A program made the translations under genes and the position numbers. Below are positions 45,176 through 56,200 of a stretch of 64,000 nucleotides of DNA, one piece after another. Each line of letters starts with the position of its first letter. Position 1 is the first letter of the stretch. The DNA is taken from contig OZ020269.1 of assembly GCA_963971225.1 (NCBI GenBank), forward strand, positions 98,557,405 through 98,621,404, read 5' to 3'. The stretch comes from Melieria omissa (Eukaryota > Arthropoda > Insecta > Diptera > Ulidiidae). Under the pieces are notes generated by a model that saw nothing but the letters and a program-made list of their open reading frames with translations, was not told the DNA's origin and searched no databases.

Positions 45176-46205
45176 TTGGCTTTTACTTCAAAGAATGTGA
45201 TTGTTTTGAAAGTGTGGAAAATAAATTATTTATTAAAAAATTAGAAATTAATTGTATTTATTAAATCATTGAAGTAAAGAAAAGTCAAAATTATTTAAAA
45301 CTTGAAATAGAAATATTTATAAATAAATAAATTAAAAATGAAAATTAAACACAAAATGTTTCATATTTTTTCAAAAACGTAAATAATATTTATGGAAATT
45401 CCCTGAAAATAAAGAAAAATTGAATGTTAATATTTAGTTTTAAACTTAATGTTTTGAGTAAAAATAATTTAGTTAAAGAACTAAATTGTAGTTTAACAAT
45501 TAAAAATGTAATTAAAAGTTTAAAATCGAAATTTTCAACTTAAAACAAAAAACTGTAAAACAAAAATTAGGAATTATTTAGAAATTAATTACTTAAAATT
45601 AAAACTTAAAAATAAACAAAAACTAAAAATTAAACATTAACACAAAAACTTCAATTTTCAAACTTACCAATTAACAATTAAAAATTAAAACGCCACAGAT
45701 AAGAGATTAAAAATTCAAATTTAAGTTATTTCAAATTAAAATTGATTTTTAATATTAATTTAAAAAATTTTATAATTTAAAATTACAATAACAAATTAAA
45801 AAAAAATAAAAAATTTTCAGTTTAAATTTGAAAATTCAAAATTCTACATTAAAAATTAAAATTAAAATTAAAACTTAACACTTGAAAAACTTGAAAAACT
45901 TTAATTTAAAATTTAAAACTTAAATTAAAAATTAATAGTTTAAAATTCTACATTAAAAATCGAATTAAAAATCAAAAATTCAAAGCTAAAAATTAAAAAA
46001 CACAAAATCAAAACTTAAAATTTGAAACTGCATTCAAAATTTGTAGTTTAAAAATCAAATTAAAAGCTAAAAATTAAAATTAAAAAAACCAGAAAATGAA
46101 AACTTCAAAAATTGAAAATCGACACTAATAATTAAAAATTAAACAAAAATTAAAACTTTAAAATCAAATATTAAAAATTGTAAATCAAAAATTAAAACTT
46201 GTGAT
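45176..46205. repeat. Degenerate AATTAAAA-type AT-rich DNA
   Basis: Same kind of words as at 41.9-43.7 kb (AAAATTAAAA, ACTTAAAA) but without a regular array. It is probably decayed simple sequence. Confidence 0.7.
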
Positions 46206-47379
46206 CTATTTTTTTTGCCCTTAAAACCTAATCTCCCAAACTTTTTTCTTTCATTCTCAGATCGTTTGCATATTTTGCCTCTTTGAATTTAGGTAAACAT
46301 CTCCATGGACGAACAAGCGCACTTTTACTGCTTAGAACCATGTTTTGTGCTGCATGAAGGCCTCGCTTCACATGGCTGCAGTCATATCTTTGCCATGAAT
46401 ATTTTCATTAACACATCTACCATGCGCCCGACCTATCCCACTCCACTTCCTCTTGCTTTACGCACAACTTCAGACGTACTCAATCAGAACCAGTTTGCGT
46501 CGCAACGGCGATATCGGTTGCCCATCAGCAGCCTCGCACCGGCCGCCAGCCACACGCAGCATTTGGCCCACAACCTCTGGTTGTGATACTTATTTGCATC
46601 TTTCTTCAATGCTCCTTTACGTTGCTCTTTACTGCTTCCTGTGCCAACAAATTTCTCTAAGTTTGGCTTGTACGCCACTCGACTGCATCGCTGCCAATTC
46701 GACTTCACCGCAAGCCAACTCGACTTCAATTTGTGCTCTTCTTTGCTCTTTGCTCTCGACGCATTTTTTCCCTCACTGTCCAGTTTCCCCTGTCTTCAAA
46801 TGCTCCCAACTTTCGTTCAGTTCCCCTTCATATTTTTTGTTGTTGTTTTTGTTTGACTAAGAATCACTTCAAGTTGAACTTCTCCTTCGGTTGCTTCTTT
46901 GGCGCTCAGCTCCGCTTACTGACGTCATGGTTTTTGTACGTTTTTCTGTGCCTTTCGCTCTTTCGAGCTGAGCTGAGCAATTGGCGCTTTGGCGCTCTTT
47001 CTCGACAGTAAATAGTTGTGCTGTCCGGCGGATGGCAGCGCCTAACGACCGCACTGGCAGTGGCAGTTGCAGCAGCCGCCGCAACGGTACAAGGCGCATA
47101 AATTATGCAGCGCACACATGCAAAGTGGTCATTAATGTTGGCGTTTTAATGTGTTCGCCATTCGCAATTCGCATTTTCGTGGCATTCGCGAAATTACACT
47201 ACGGCACAATTCATTAATGTGTTGCATTACATTTTGTAGAAATTATTTTTTGTGCTTAACTAGTTGAACAGCAACAAGTTTTGAATGAATCCTTGTTGTG
47301 GAAAATGTGAAAATTAGCAACAAATTTTGTAATGGGTTTTCTTGTAATTATTTAATACAAAAATGTTTAGCTTCATTGA
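46206..47379. other. No gene seen; GC-richer island
   Basis: Composition becomes balanced at 46290-47220, with overlapping open frames on both strands (46305-46586, 46453-46860, 46869-47099), none with a known motif. Overlap of frames on both strands reflects lack of AT-rich stops. It could hold a regulatory element or a small non-coding exon. Confidence 0.45.
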
Positions 47380-47888
47380 TTTTGTATCTTTTTATTATTT
47401 AAAATACTGATACTCAAATAAATTAGAATTTTTGTACTTCATTAGAAGTGCAGCTTCCGCATTTTTTCAAATAACTTTCCAACAAATAAAGAGTACTGAA
47501 TTTTGACGTGACGGGAAGTGATCAAGGAGATTTTGGCTTTTAAAAGACTTACTTTTCAAGAAAATTCTATATAAATTTTCAAGGATATAAAGGACTCAAA
47601 TTTTCAAAGGACCTTTTGATATCCCTTTTTTTACAAAGAGATAAAAAATTAACCTTATTTATATTCTTGATCCTTTCATCTTTCATTTGATATACATATC
47701 GCCATATTCTAACGAGGTTAAGTATTTTTTATATATTTTTTATTTTTTATCCCCTTAAAAATTTTGAATTTCTTTCAAAAGGAGAAAAGATGTAGAAATT
47801 AAAAACTGAGTACACAGTGTTACTATGTTTGGTCCCTCTTCACACACATATGGATTTTTTCCGGTGTGAAAAATGCTGTCGCACGGTG
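47380..47888. mobile_element. Foldback element, left-truncated second copy
   Basis: Homologous to the centre and right arm of 29458-29963: TTATTATTTAAAATACTGATAC, TTTTCAAGGATATAAAGGA, CATATGGATTTTTTCC, and end GCACGGTG followed by TA. The left arm is missing; 47340-47379 is unrelated. It sits ~15 bases before the LINE relic that resumes at 47.9 kb. Confidence 0.9.
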
Positions 47889-47899
47889 TAATAAGTGCG

Positions 47900-48045
47900 T
47901 ATTTACTGAACTCAGTAAGGACTCTCGCAAAAGGAGCATTTCTGGCACAAATAGTTGCTTTTGTTAAATTAATAATAAAATTTTTTAATTAAATAATAAT
48001 TACCATTAAAAAACTCAGACGGCCGAAGAGTTCCAGCTAGAAGTT
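47900..48045 (-). pseudogene. LINE 3' end, part 1 of an interrupted relic
   Basis: GGAGCATTTCTGGCA and ATTAAAAAACTCAGACGGCC-GAAGAGTTCCAGCT correspond to 37200-37275 of the other RT relic (GGAGCATTTTTGGCA, AAAGCTCAGACCGCCGAAGAG). This is the last few codons and 3' UTR of the LINE on the minus strand. Confidence 0.65.
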
Positions 48046-48179
48046 GTTTTCAACCCATTGATGATCTCTATATCTCTATATATACATATAGTATAATTGT
48101 TTGTCCTGACTGACTGACCGATTCATCATCGCTCAGCCCAAACCACTGAAACTACAGACACGAAATTTGAACTGTAGAT

Positions 48180-48526
<347 letters not shown>

Positions 48527-48769
48527 TATTATTAATTCAATTGTTTAACAAATATTACAGAAATAGTTTAATTAACAATAGATAACATGAACTGTAGATA
48601 TATTTGAAAAAAATAACCTTCGTTAAGATGGATTTTTTTTTTTAATTTGGGGTCTAAAATATGGCAAAACATATGTTAAGGTGTTGTATGAAGAACCCTG
48701 TTTTCCAACTTGGTAAAAATAATCTAAATCAAAAATAATTTGACACGTTTGATATTTTTAAATTTTTCG

Positions 48770-49390
48770 AAAATCAAAATGCAACGGGATCAACAATGGG
48801 TTAAGATGCCTATCTGGGAAGACTACAAACAAAAAAATGAACCGATGGGCCCATTAACTTCGACATAGGTAAAAAAACTTAAAATCAAAAATAATTTTTC
48901 ATGTGATTTTCATTTTTTTGAAAATCAAGATCCAATTGGGTCAAAAATGGGTTAAAATGTCTATCCGGGAAGACTACGAAAAAAAAGATGAACCGATGGA
49001 CCCATTGACTTCGAAATTGGTGACAATACTTGAAATCAAAAATAATTTTATATTTCATTTTTTCGAAAATCAAAATCCAACAAGGTTAACAATGGGTTAA
49101 AACTTTGTATAGGTTAAAACTTTTAATCTTGGCTAAAGTACTTTAAGTGAGAAATAATTTGCCACATGTTTTTAATTTTTTTGAAAATCAAAATTTCTGT
49201 GGTTAACAATGGGTTAAAAGTTGTTATGGAGAAACAAGATTTTAAGGGCCTTTCGACTTCAAACTTGGTGAAACTACTTAACATGCGAAATAATTCGATA
49301 CATCTTTTTAATAAAATTCGATTTGATTCGAAATTCGATACATCTTTTTAATAAAATCTGACGGATCAACGAGGGGTAAGAGTTGTTTTA
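48770..49390. repeat. ~130-bp tandem units inside the dispersed repeat
   Basis: AAAATCAAAAT.CAA, AACAATGGGTTAA, GGGAAGACTAC, GATGAACCGATGG.CCCATT and ACTTCGA.A.TGGT recur with starts near 48770, 48910, 49070 and 49190, decaying rightwards. Small frames such as 48903-49100 read the repeat and are not genes. Confidence 0.78.
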
Positions 49391-49439
49391 GAAAAACTCT
49401 GAAATGACATGATTAAATGGGCCTGTTGACCTAAAAGTT

Positions 49440-49760
49440 CCAGGCTCCCAGCTTAAAGAGAACGAAAGCGGAATTAAGTATTTTTAGAGCACTGGCGCAC
49501 GGAAGTGGTGGGTTCGGGAGTTGAAACATCCAATATATATGTTTGTGTAGACGAAAAAAGCAATAAGGGTCGACCAAAAGTTTCTAGTCAAAAAAGACTC
49601 CTAAATCTTTAGTAACATTGATCATCTTCAGACGGCAATTGAAGATTAAGTAAGTCTACAAAGAAATGGGATGAAAAAATATTAAGCTTTCTTGCAAAAT
49701 TAAGCTGAGAACACTTAGTGGAAAAACACTTATTAGAAACATGAAGGTTGACAAGATATC
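49440..49760 (-). pseudogene. LINE reverse transcriptase relic, part 2
   Basis: The minus strand gives YLIFNCRLKMIN and VTKDLGVFFD followed by a stop, matching FRLKVISIIKDLGVFFD of the relic at 37.6 kb. The + sequence CTTAAAGAGAACGAAAGCGG corresponds to 37520-37540. It is the upstream part of the relic whose 3' end is at 47.9-48.05 kb. Confidence 0.7.
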
Positions 49761-50090
49761 AGTGATAGTGTTTTTAATAGGAATGTCTCATCAACTGCCA
49801 AACATATCAATGACGTTTAAATGTTGAAATGTTTAGTGTTGTTTGCCATTTTATCAAAATTTTTAAAATTTTATAAAACATATCGAAATTCCTGCTCAGT
49901 TGTAAGTACTCAACGTAAATTATCTTTATTTGAGTATTGGAGAGAAGAGTCCTTCGCAAGACTCAAACAGTGCTTTCAGATGGCGTGGAAACATGGAGTA
50001 TGATGCAGAAAGAAAGGTCCTTTGCTAGATCTTTGGTCCTCTTCGTTTGGGCGATTAAGATGAAATAAAAACCAAACGATTTCGTTTAAA
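49761..50090. other. No gene seen
   Basis: AT-rich DNA with one 60-codon + frame (49821-50003) that has no known motif. Confidence 0.4.
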
Positions 50091-50094
50091 TGGG

Positions 50095-50520
50095 AAGAGT
50101 ACAAGGCTGGATATGTTAAGATTGGCCACGCCCACCTTTATCGCCTACTATGGGAATAAAAATCAACTATGGTATACATATGTAAGGCGATATGGGTATC
50201 AAAAGATTCAGCGTACCACTGTTGTGAACAAAGGTTATATAGAATTGGCCACGCCCACTTTTCGTGTCCACTAAACTAGCAAAACAAAACTGACTGTACA
50301 TGCCTGCAAATCAGCATGGATATCAAATGATTCTTTGCTTCATAAGGGTAAAGAAAAACTATATTACATCGACCACGCCCACCCAATACGTCGTTCAACC
50401 ACGCCCACTATAATGATTGAAATCAGTTATAATATATTACTGTTTTTATGTTAATTGTTTCAATTTTTCAAGAGGTAAACACAGGCTATATAAGATTGAC
50501 CACGCCCATGAAATTGATGC
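50095..50520. repeat. ~125-bp tandem repeat carrying CCACGCCCAC
   Basis: CCACGCCCAC (or CCACGCCCAT) occurs near 50126, 50248, 50372, 50398 and 50500, each preceded by a TATA.GATTGGCC or TCGACC phrase and followed by ...AAAATCA..TATGGTATA. Units are ~122-131 bases except one 26-base repeat. This is a decayed minisatellite or repeat end. The motif resembles binding sites of EGR/KLF-type zinc-finger proteins. Confidence 0.7.
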
Positions 50521-50699
50521 GCCTTCCCTCCATTCTCATCATAGCGACTGAAAACAGTTATGGTATATGTTACTTTGTAAGATATTATGGCGATTAATTT
50601 TGTATAAATAATTGCTTAAGTTTACTGGAAAAAAATCTTACTCTGTTTTCGCCGAGCAAATTCGTCTTCGCTAAAAATAAGTAAACACTTAAGGAGTTA

Positions 50700-51170
50700 A
50701 GCGTAGTAACACCCAGCGGCTGTGCTGGCTTAGTCATGACGTGAGTGTGGTCAGCGACACTAAAACGAAAAAAATATTGTAACGATAAGACAGTCTGTCG
50801 CTGTGCAAAGCAACCCTGTCGCTACGCGGCGTGCTATAATTTAATCTGGCAACGACGGCCGCGATAATAAGGGAAACTTTTAGGCCAACCTGGCAATGAT
50901 GGAAACTTTTAGTCCAACCTGGCAATGATGCGCGATAACCGGACAGGTATAAAAGGCAGCCGGGTACGGCGCAGCGAGTCAGTCTTGGTTTAGACAAGTG
51001 AAGGTGCCACACGGAGTAATTAAGTGTAAAAACAGGGAAGTGTAAAGTGTGAAATAAAGTGATTGTTGGTTTTTATTGACTGCGTTTGGATAATTAAAGT
51101 TGTTTTATTTTCAAATTGCACAATCGAGTGATACGTATCAGCCCACTAGAACTGGTATTCGTAACAATAT
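50700..51170 (+). mobile_element. LTR-like segment with TATA box and poly(A) signal
   Basis: GC-richer DNA with an internal ~33-base direct repeat (GGAAACTTTTAGGCCAACCTGGCAATGATG-like, at about 50872 and 50902). A good TATA box (GGTATAAAAGGC, ~50945-50956) comes next, then AGTCAGTCTTGG about 30 bases on as an initiator, and AATAAA at about 51053. This promoter-then-poly(A) order in ~470 bases is typical of a solo LTR. The ends are uncertain: GTAGTAACACCC at the left and TTCGTAACA at the right are candidates, with TTAAG outside both. No gag or pol was found. Confidence 0.5.
50945..50956 (+). promoter_or_regulatory. TATA box of the LTR-like segment
   Basis: GGTATAAAAGGC is a strong RNA polymerase II TATA match, with a TCAGTC-type initiator ~30 bases downstream. 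Confidence 0.55.
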
Positions 51171-51180
51171 TAAGAAATTA

Positions 51181-51921
51181 TCAGGTGTACAACTTTGCTT
51201 CCGCCGTTTTTTCCAAAATTAAAAGCTTTATTGCGAAAAAGTGCTTACAGATGTATTATTCAAAGTATTGTCCGTCGCTAGCGACAAGTTTCTCCCATCT
51301 TTCCGTCAATTTTCGGATCCCGGCTCGAAAAAAGGAGTCCTCTTTTGACGCTATCCATGAAGCAATCCATTTTTCCAATTCTTCGAAGGATTGAAAATGT
51401 TGATCTGCCAGGCCGTGTGCCATCGAACGGAATAGGTGGAAGTCAGAAGGGGCGACATCTGGGGAATACGGCGGGTGGGGCAAGACTTCCCATTTCAGCG
51501 TTTCCAGGTACTTTTTGACCACTTTTGCGACGTGAGGCCGAGCATTGTCGTGTTGGAGGATGACTTTGTCATGTCGAAATCACCATTTTTAAAACGTTGA
51601 AACCACTCCCGACACGTTCTTTCACTCAGAGCAGCATCACCGTAAGTTTCTGAGAGCATTCGATGCGCTTCAGCTGCATTTTTTTTCGAATTGTAACAGA
51701 AAAGTAAAACTTCCCGCAAATGGCGAGAATTGGGCACATAAACGGACATTTTCGAGCGTGAATAATACGAAAACAAGAACAACTGCCACTAAAACGGCGA
51801 TGACAATTCGTTAGGCACTGTCCACACTCACTTTAAAGGCATTACCATCTATGTATTTCAACCAGCCTCAGCCGGTACAGCCACCTATCGGAAAACGGCG
51901 GAAGCAAAGTTGTACACCTGA
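51181..51921 (-). mobile_element. mariner element, internally deleted, both ends present
   Basis: The ends TCAGGTGTACAACTTTGCTT and its complement match over at least 31 bases (51181-51211 and 51891-51921), with TA on both sides (51179-51180 and 51922-51923). The 741-base length, against ~1.3 kb for a full mariner, is explained by loss of the central transposase. Intact ends mean it could once have been moved in trans. Confidence 0.95.
51256..51750 (-). pseudogene. mariner transposase pseudogene (central deletion)
   Basis: The minus frame from the ATG at 51750 gives the N-terminal helix-turn-helix (MSVYVPNSRHLREVLLFCYN, SKKNAAEAHRML, then CREWFQRFKNGDFD). It then jumps to frameshifted sequence corresponding to HDKVILQHDNARPHVAKVV, which contains the second catalytic Asp. 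The final frame (51522-51256) gives LPHPPYSPDVAPSDFHLF with the third Asp of a mariner DD34D triad, and ends RWEKLVASDGQYFE. The first Asp region is gone. The deletion junction lies near 51570. Confidence 0.94.
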
Positions 51922-51923
51922 TA

Positions 51924-52108
51924 AATTAAAGGAAGAAGACGTACGAGTATAGGAAGACTGTGTATGTCCGGTAGAAGGAACAAGTTGAGGGAGCATTGGC
52001 CGCGTTTTGTATATAAGACTGGAGAAGGAAAGCAGAAGTGCCTGGAGATGCGTGTTGCGCCAGGCCGAAACCCGGCCACGGGTTCTTATGGTCAGCTAAG
52101 AAGAAGAA
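51924..52108 (+). mobile_element. LINE 3' tip with (GAA)n tail
   Basis: The last codons read SAWRCVLRQAETRPRVLMVS then TAA, directly followed by GAAGAAGAAGAAGACG. The same design (W-R-x-x-V ... stop ... GAA repeat) is seen at 59.36 kb, which makes a LINE ORF2 terminus plausible. Upstream sequence as far as the mariner end may belong to it. Confidence 0.5.
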
Positions 52109-52374
52109 GAAGACGTCAAATAATGAAAGTTTTTGTGAAATAAACCTCATATTTATTTCTTATAGTCAAATTTTAACATTTAATTGATTTTTTAATTTTC
52201 GAAAATGCTCATACGAAAACTTGTTTTCAGAATCAAAAATTTTTGTTTTCCCTTGTCGGAACGATCTAGCAAGCGCAACACTCAAACAATTATACGTCCA
52301 TTGTAATACGACTTGTTGTTCCCTGTTAATATGCTTTCAATCTACCCGATTTCCGAAGAAACCTTGATAGATCC

Positions 52375-53456
52375 TCAAAATCCTTGATAAAACGTCTCAA
52401 ACCTGATACGAGCGAACGCGGGGCAGAGACATAGGAAGTGTTCCGCCGTCTCAAGGTCCTCCCCACAGGCAGGACACAGGGCACTGTCAGATATGCCTAT
52501 CATTTCCATGTGATTTGCCCATAGAAAATTGCCCGTCAGTAACCCGACCATCTGCCCGCAGTCCCTTCTGCCTGGTGATAAGAGAAACTGCGAGCATTTG
52601 TCGGATATGGCGGGAAGCATAAGTTTCGTCCACTTGTAGCCGCTCTCAGCCTGCCATGCTCGCTTCTGGGTCATAGTGACCCATTCGTTATCAGTGGCTT
52701 TGATGACTGCAAATGGGAGTGGCAGAACAGGCTCAGGGCCGACAAAATCAGCCTCAGAGCCCATTCTAGCTAAGGAATCCGAAGTCTCGTTACACGCAAT
52801 TCCTGCGTGCCCCGGGACCCAGGTGAGCATCAGGCTATTGTATTTGCCTGGATTTACAGGAAGTGACTAGCATAGAGGTGGTTAGAGGGCTGTCCAAGGT
52901 TATAAGCGCAGCTTGGCTGTCGCTACTCCCTACGACAAAGTTCATCGCCTCAAGTATCGCATGCACCTCTGCCTGAAACACAGATGCGTGCAAGCGTAGG
53001 GCAAAGAACCGTCTAGTCCCCGTGGATTCAACGAAGAACCCAGAGACAGAACCTTCTTCCGTTCTGGAGCCGTCCGTGAATATACGGAAGCAGTGTTTAC
53101 CGGGCTCATCCACAGGAACCGACCAAGAGTGAGCCACAGGCAGCAACACTATGTACCGCTTTTTTACTATGACAGTTGACAGTTGGTATGGAGTCGAGGG
53201 GCATGGACATGACTGTGAGGTCGATGTCGGTGCCAGCACAATTGTCTAGTGCCGGACAAGCGCCATACCACTGGCCACTGTGTTTTAGTCTTCGGATGGC
53301 CTTTAGGGCCTCTCCTTGGATGAAAACATCATGTGGAGAAAGGCTCACCAGGGCATCTAGCGATGGGCCAGAAGTACTAATCAAAACATAGAAAGCCTTG
53401 TGTGGTCTTCGAACACAATTTAATGCCTTAAGTATTTCATTGCAGTAACTGCACAA
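52375..53456 (-). pseudogene. LINE ORF2 C-terminal half with RNase H, frameshifted
   Basis: Read on minus. The first frame (53456 to ~53170) is the RT connection region (ILKALNCVRRPHKAFYVL, EALKAIRRLKHSGQWYGAC). A frameshift follows. The second frame has the RNase H start (FRIFTDGSRTEEGSVSGF; ASVFQAEVHAI; SDSQAALITL), with a small deletion just before SDSQAA. A second frameshift near 52835 is followed by MLTWVPGHAGIACNETSDSLA and the zinc knuckle CPACGEDLETAEHFLCLCP, ending RFETFYQGF. All four RNase H acidic residues survive, but the frame is broken. Of the LINE relics here it has the longest recognisable coding region. Confidence 0.93.
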
Positions 53457-55095
53457 CTATTGTCACACATAGTAACCCTTTGAAAAATGTTATGGATTAA
53501 ATGATGAAATTAAAAATTCACATAAATGTCCCAGTGCACTTTCCAACCTGCACTCTTCACCCTACAATCGTCACATTCGACATTTCATGTGTGCACAATT
53601 AAGTTTATTTCCTTTTAATGCTAATGCCAACAAATAATAATTAAGCACTAAATATTCGAAGCGGCCAAATGACGCACTGTAATGAGTTGCATACGAATAG
53701 GTTTCGCTGTGCATGTGGCATGCAACAATGTTGCACGGTGCAAATTAATTGTGCTCACAAATGCAACCGCTTGCGACCATATGGCATACGCAACGAACTC
53801 AACTGGCGTTCAAAGTGCACGAACTGTTTATATTTGGTGGTAATTTTTTTTGCTTATTAAAATTTTATTTGTGCAATTGGCAAATTTTTACAGCTCTTTG
53901 TTTTGCTAAGGCGCCATTTGTGCTCCATTTAATTAGCACAATTATGCTAAAGTCAGCGGCACTCGCTGCGTTCTCATAATTATTGCATGCTTTGAGCCAA
54001 TCTGGCAACGATTCAAGCGTCCATTAGCATTTTTTATTGTATTTACCTGAACTGAAAGGGTGAGTCTTGCAATGTTTTGCATTTTATTTTGCAACAAAGT
54101 TGCCACCTTAGTGTGTGGCACAGCTGTGGATGCTGCCATATCGTTGCTAATTTTTTCGATAAATTTAATTTTAAATGCAAATATTGGCAGTTGGTGGCGT
54201 AATAATTGTTGGAGGAGTGAGTTGAAAACATATTGAAGAGAGAGTGAGAGAGAGAGAGAGAATGCGTGAGTGGTGGTAAAATTGCTTTGGCGAGGCGCCA
54301 CGGAAAATGCAAATTTCTGCCTTCAAGACGCTCTTGATTGGTATCGCTGGCACTGCTTACAGCAACGAACACGTTGCTGTTGTGTTGCTGGCTGCTGCTG
54401 CCTGCCACACCCCGTAAGCTCCTACGATTTTAGCACAAAATTAATTTCAAAACACAAAAGCGCCCACAAAAGGACACAAGCGCAGCGTCGAGGAAAATGG
54501 TTCGGTTGGTTGGGTTGGTTGACTGGTTGTACGGACAGACGCGAGGCGCATAATTGCATTTATTATTGAGAAATTTGAGAAAATGAGAAAATTTAACGCG
54601 CACTCATACACGCACAGACACAGACATACACATTGATAGCGGCATGCACCGAACTTCAAAATAATAAGAACCACAATTGATTGTCGAAAATTTGTTAACA
54701 ATTGAGTTGTTTATAATTTGAAATTTGTAAATACGTTTAAATAATAAGTAAATGTATTTTGAAAAAATTTGTGGTAAAATCAATAAAATTGAGACACAAA
54801 AACTATGTTTTGAACAAATTCGCTCTAAAACGACTAAGAATTAAAAAAATATATATGGAATTTTTTTGTTTAAATCACTACAACTTCGAATAAAAATGTT
54901 TGTTTTTGTTTTAAATTCAATACAACTGGGAATCAACACAACTTGGAATCAAGAAATATGTTTCGAAAAAAATTTTATAGAATCACGAATTTCTCAGTTT
55001 CTAAAAAAATATTTAAAAAAAAATTTGGTTTTAAATCAATACACATTTTTTAAATTTATTTTAAAACTAATAAAACTGGGAATGAAAAAATATGT
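53457..55095. other. No gene seen; (GA)n tract
   Basis: 53500-54420 has balanced composition with overlapping short frames on both strands and no motif. An imperfect (GA)n tract lies at 54235-54262. CA-rich sequence lies at 54600-54630. From 54700 it becomes AT-rich with no gene. Confidence 0.5.
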
Positions 55096-56200
55096 TTTGA
55101 AAAAGTTTTAAAATCAATAAAACTTCTCAGTTTACTTTAAAAAAAAGTTGTTTTACAATCAATGAGGCTTACAATAAAAAATATATAATAAAGAAATTGA
55201 ATTTAAAAAATTATTTGAAAAATAATTGTTTTAAATTCAAAAAACTGAGAATTACAAAAACGCCTTACCCAAAAATTTGTTTTAAAATTGAGAATTAAAA
55301 AATATATTTAAAAAAAAATTAATTGAAATTAAAATTGAAAATTTGTATTTGTTTATATTTTGAAAAAAATGTATAAAATCAATAAATTGAGAATTCAAAT
55401 CTATATTTTAAATGAAAAAACTTTAAATTAATGAAACTGAAAAAAATTGATATTTTGAAAAATTGAAAATTCTTACATTACAATTTTGTATTTCTCGTTA
55501 CGCTATCACCTGAGTGAATTCTACTGCTTTATGCTTTTCTAATTTTTAAGAAGTCCTGAAACATATTTTTTTTTTATTTAACAAAACTTGAACATTCCAA
55601 CAGTTTAAAATGTTCATAAACATCTTAAATTCATCAATGAAATTGATTTACATTTACTACCTGGCAACTCTCTTTGAACTCAAATAGTGCCTTCTACCAG
55701 GCGGTTGCATTGGCCTAGTCATCAGCTTCATTCTCCCACTCGCCCCTCCCCCTTCTCTCACACTCTTCAATACATCACTGCACTTACGTGCACATTCGCG
55801 CTGATTGCATCGTCTTCGGCCCGTTGCCATTGTTGTAATGCTGCTTATTAGTGATTCCTTTCAAAAGACGTCTTCGTCATCGTCGTTGTTGTTTTTGTCT
55901 ATTGGCATTTTGCCTTTTGACGTTCTAAATACGTCAAACAAAGTTCGATAGTTTGACTTGACAGCAGCCATAACCTCACTGTTCGCTGAGGCGCTTTGAC
56001 GTGCCTAGCCTCCTCCAACCAGATCGCAGCTTTGTAGTTGCGCTGCATTGCAGCACCACAATGTCCTTATTATCCTTAACTATTTACTACACAATGCTTT
56101 TGCGCACACACTGATGCGGCGGCGTCAAAGTTTCGCTGGTGCCACGGCAGCGTTCATTGAAAACGTTTGTGTTACCCATAATTGTTTGAATATTGGTTAG
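55096..56200. other. AT-rich then mixed DNA; no gene seen
   Basis: 55096-55470 consists of AAAAATT-type words without a period. 55660-56160 is of mixed composition and includes GTCGTCGTTGTTG at about 55880. No open frame of note. Confidence 0.5.
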
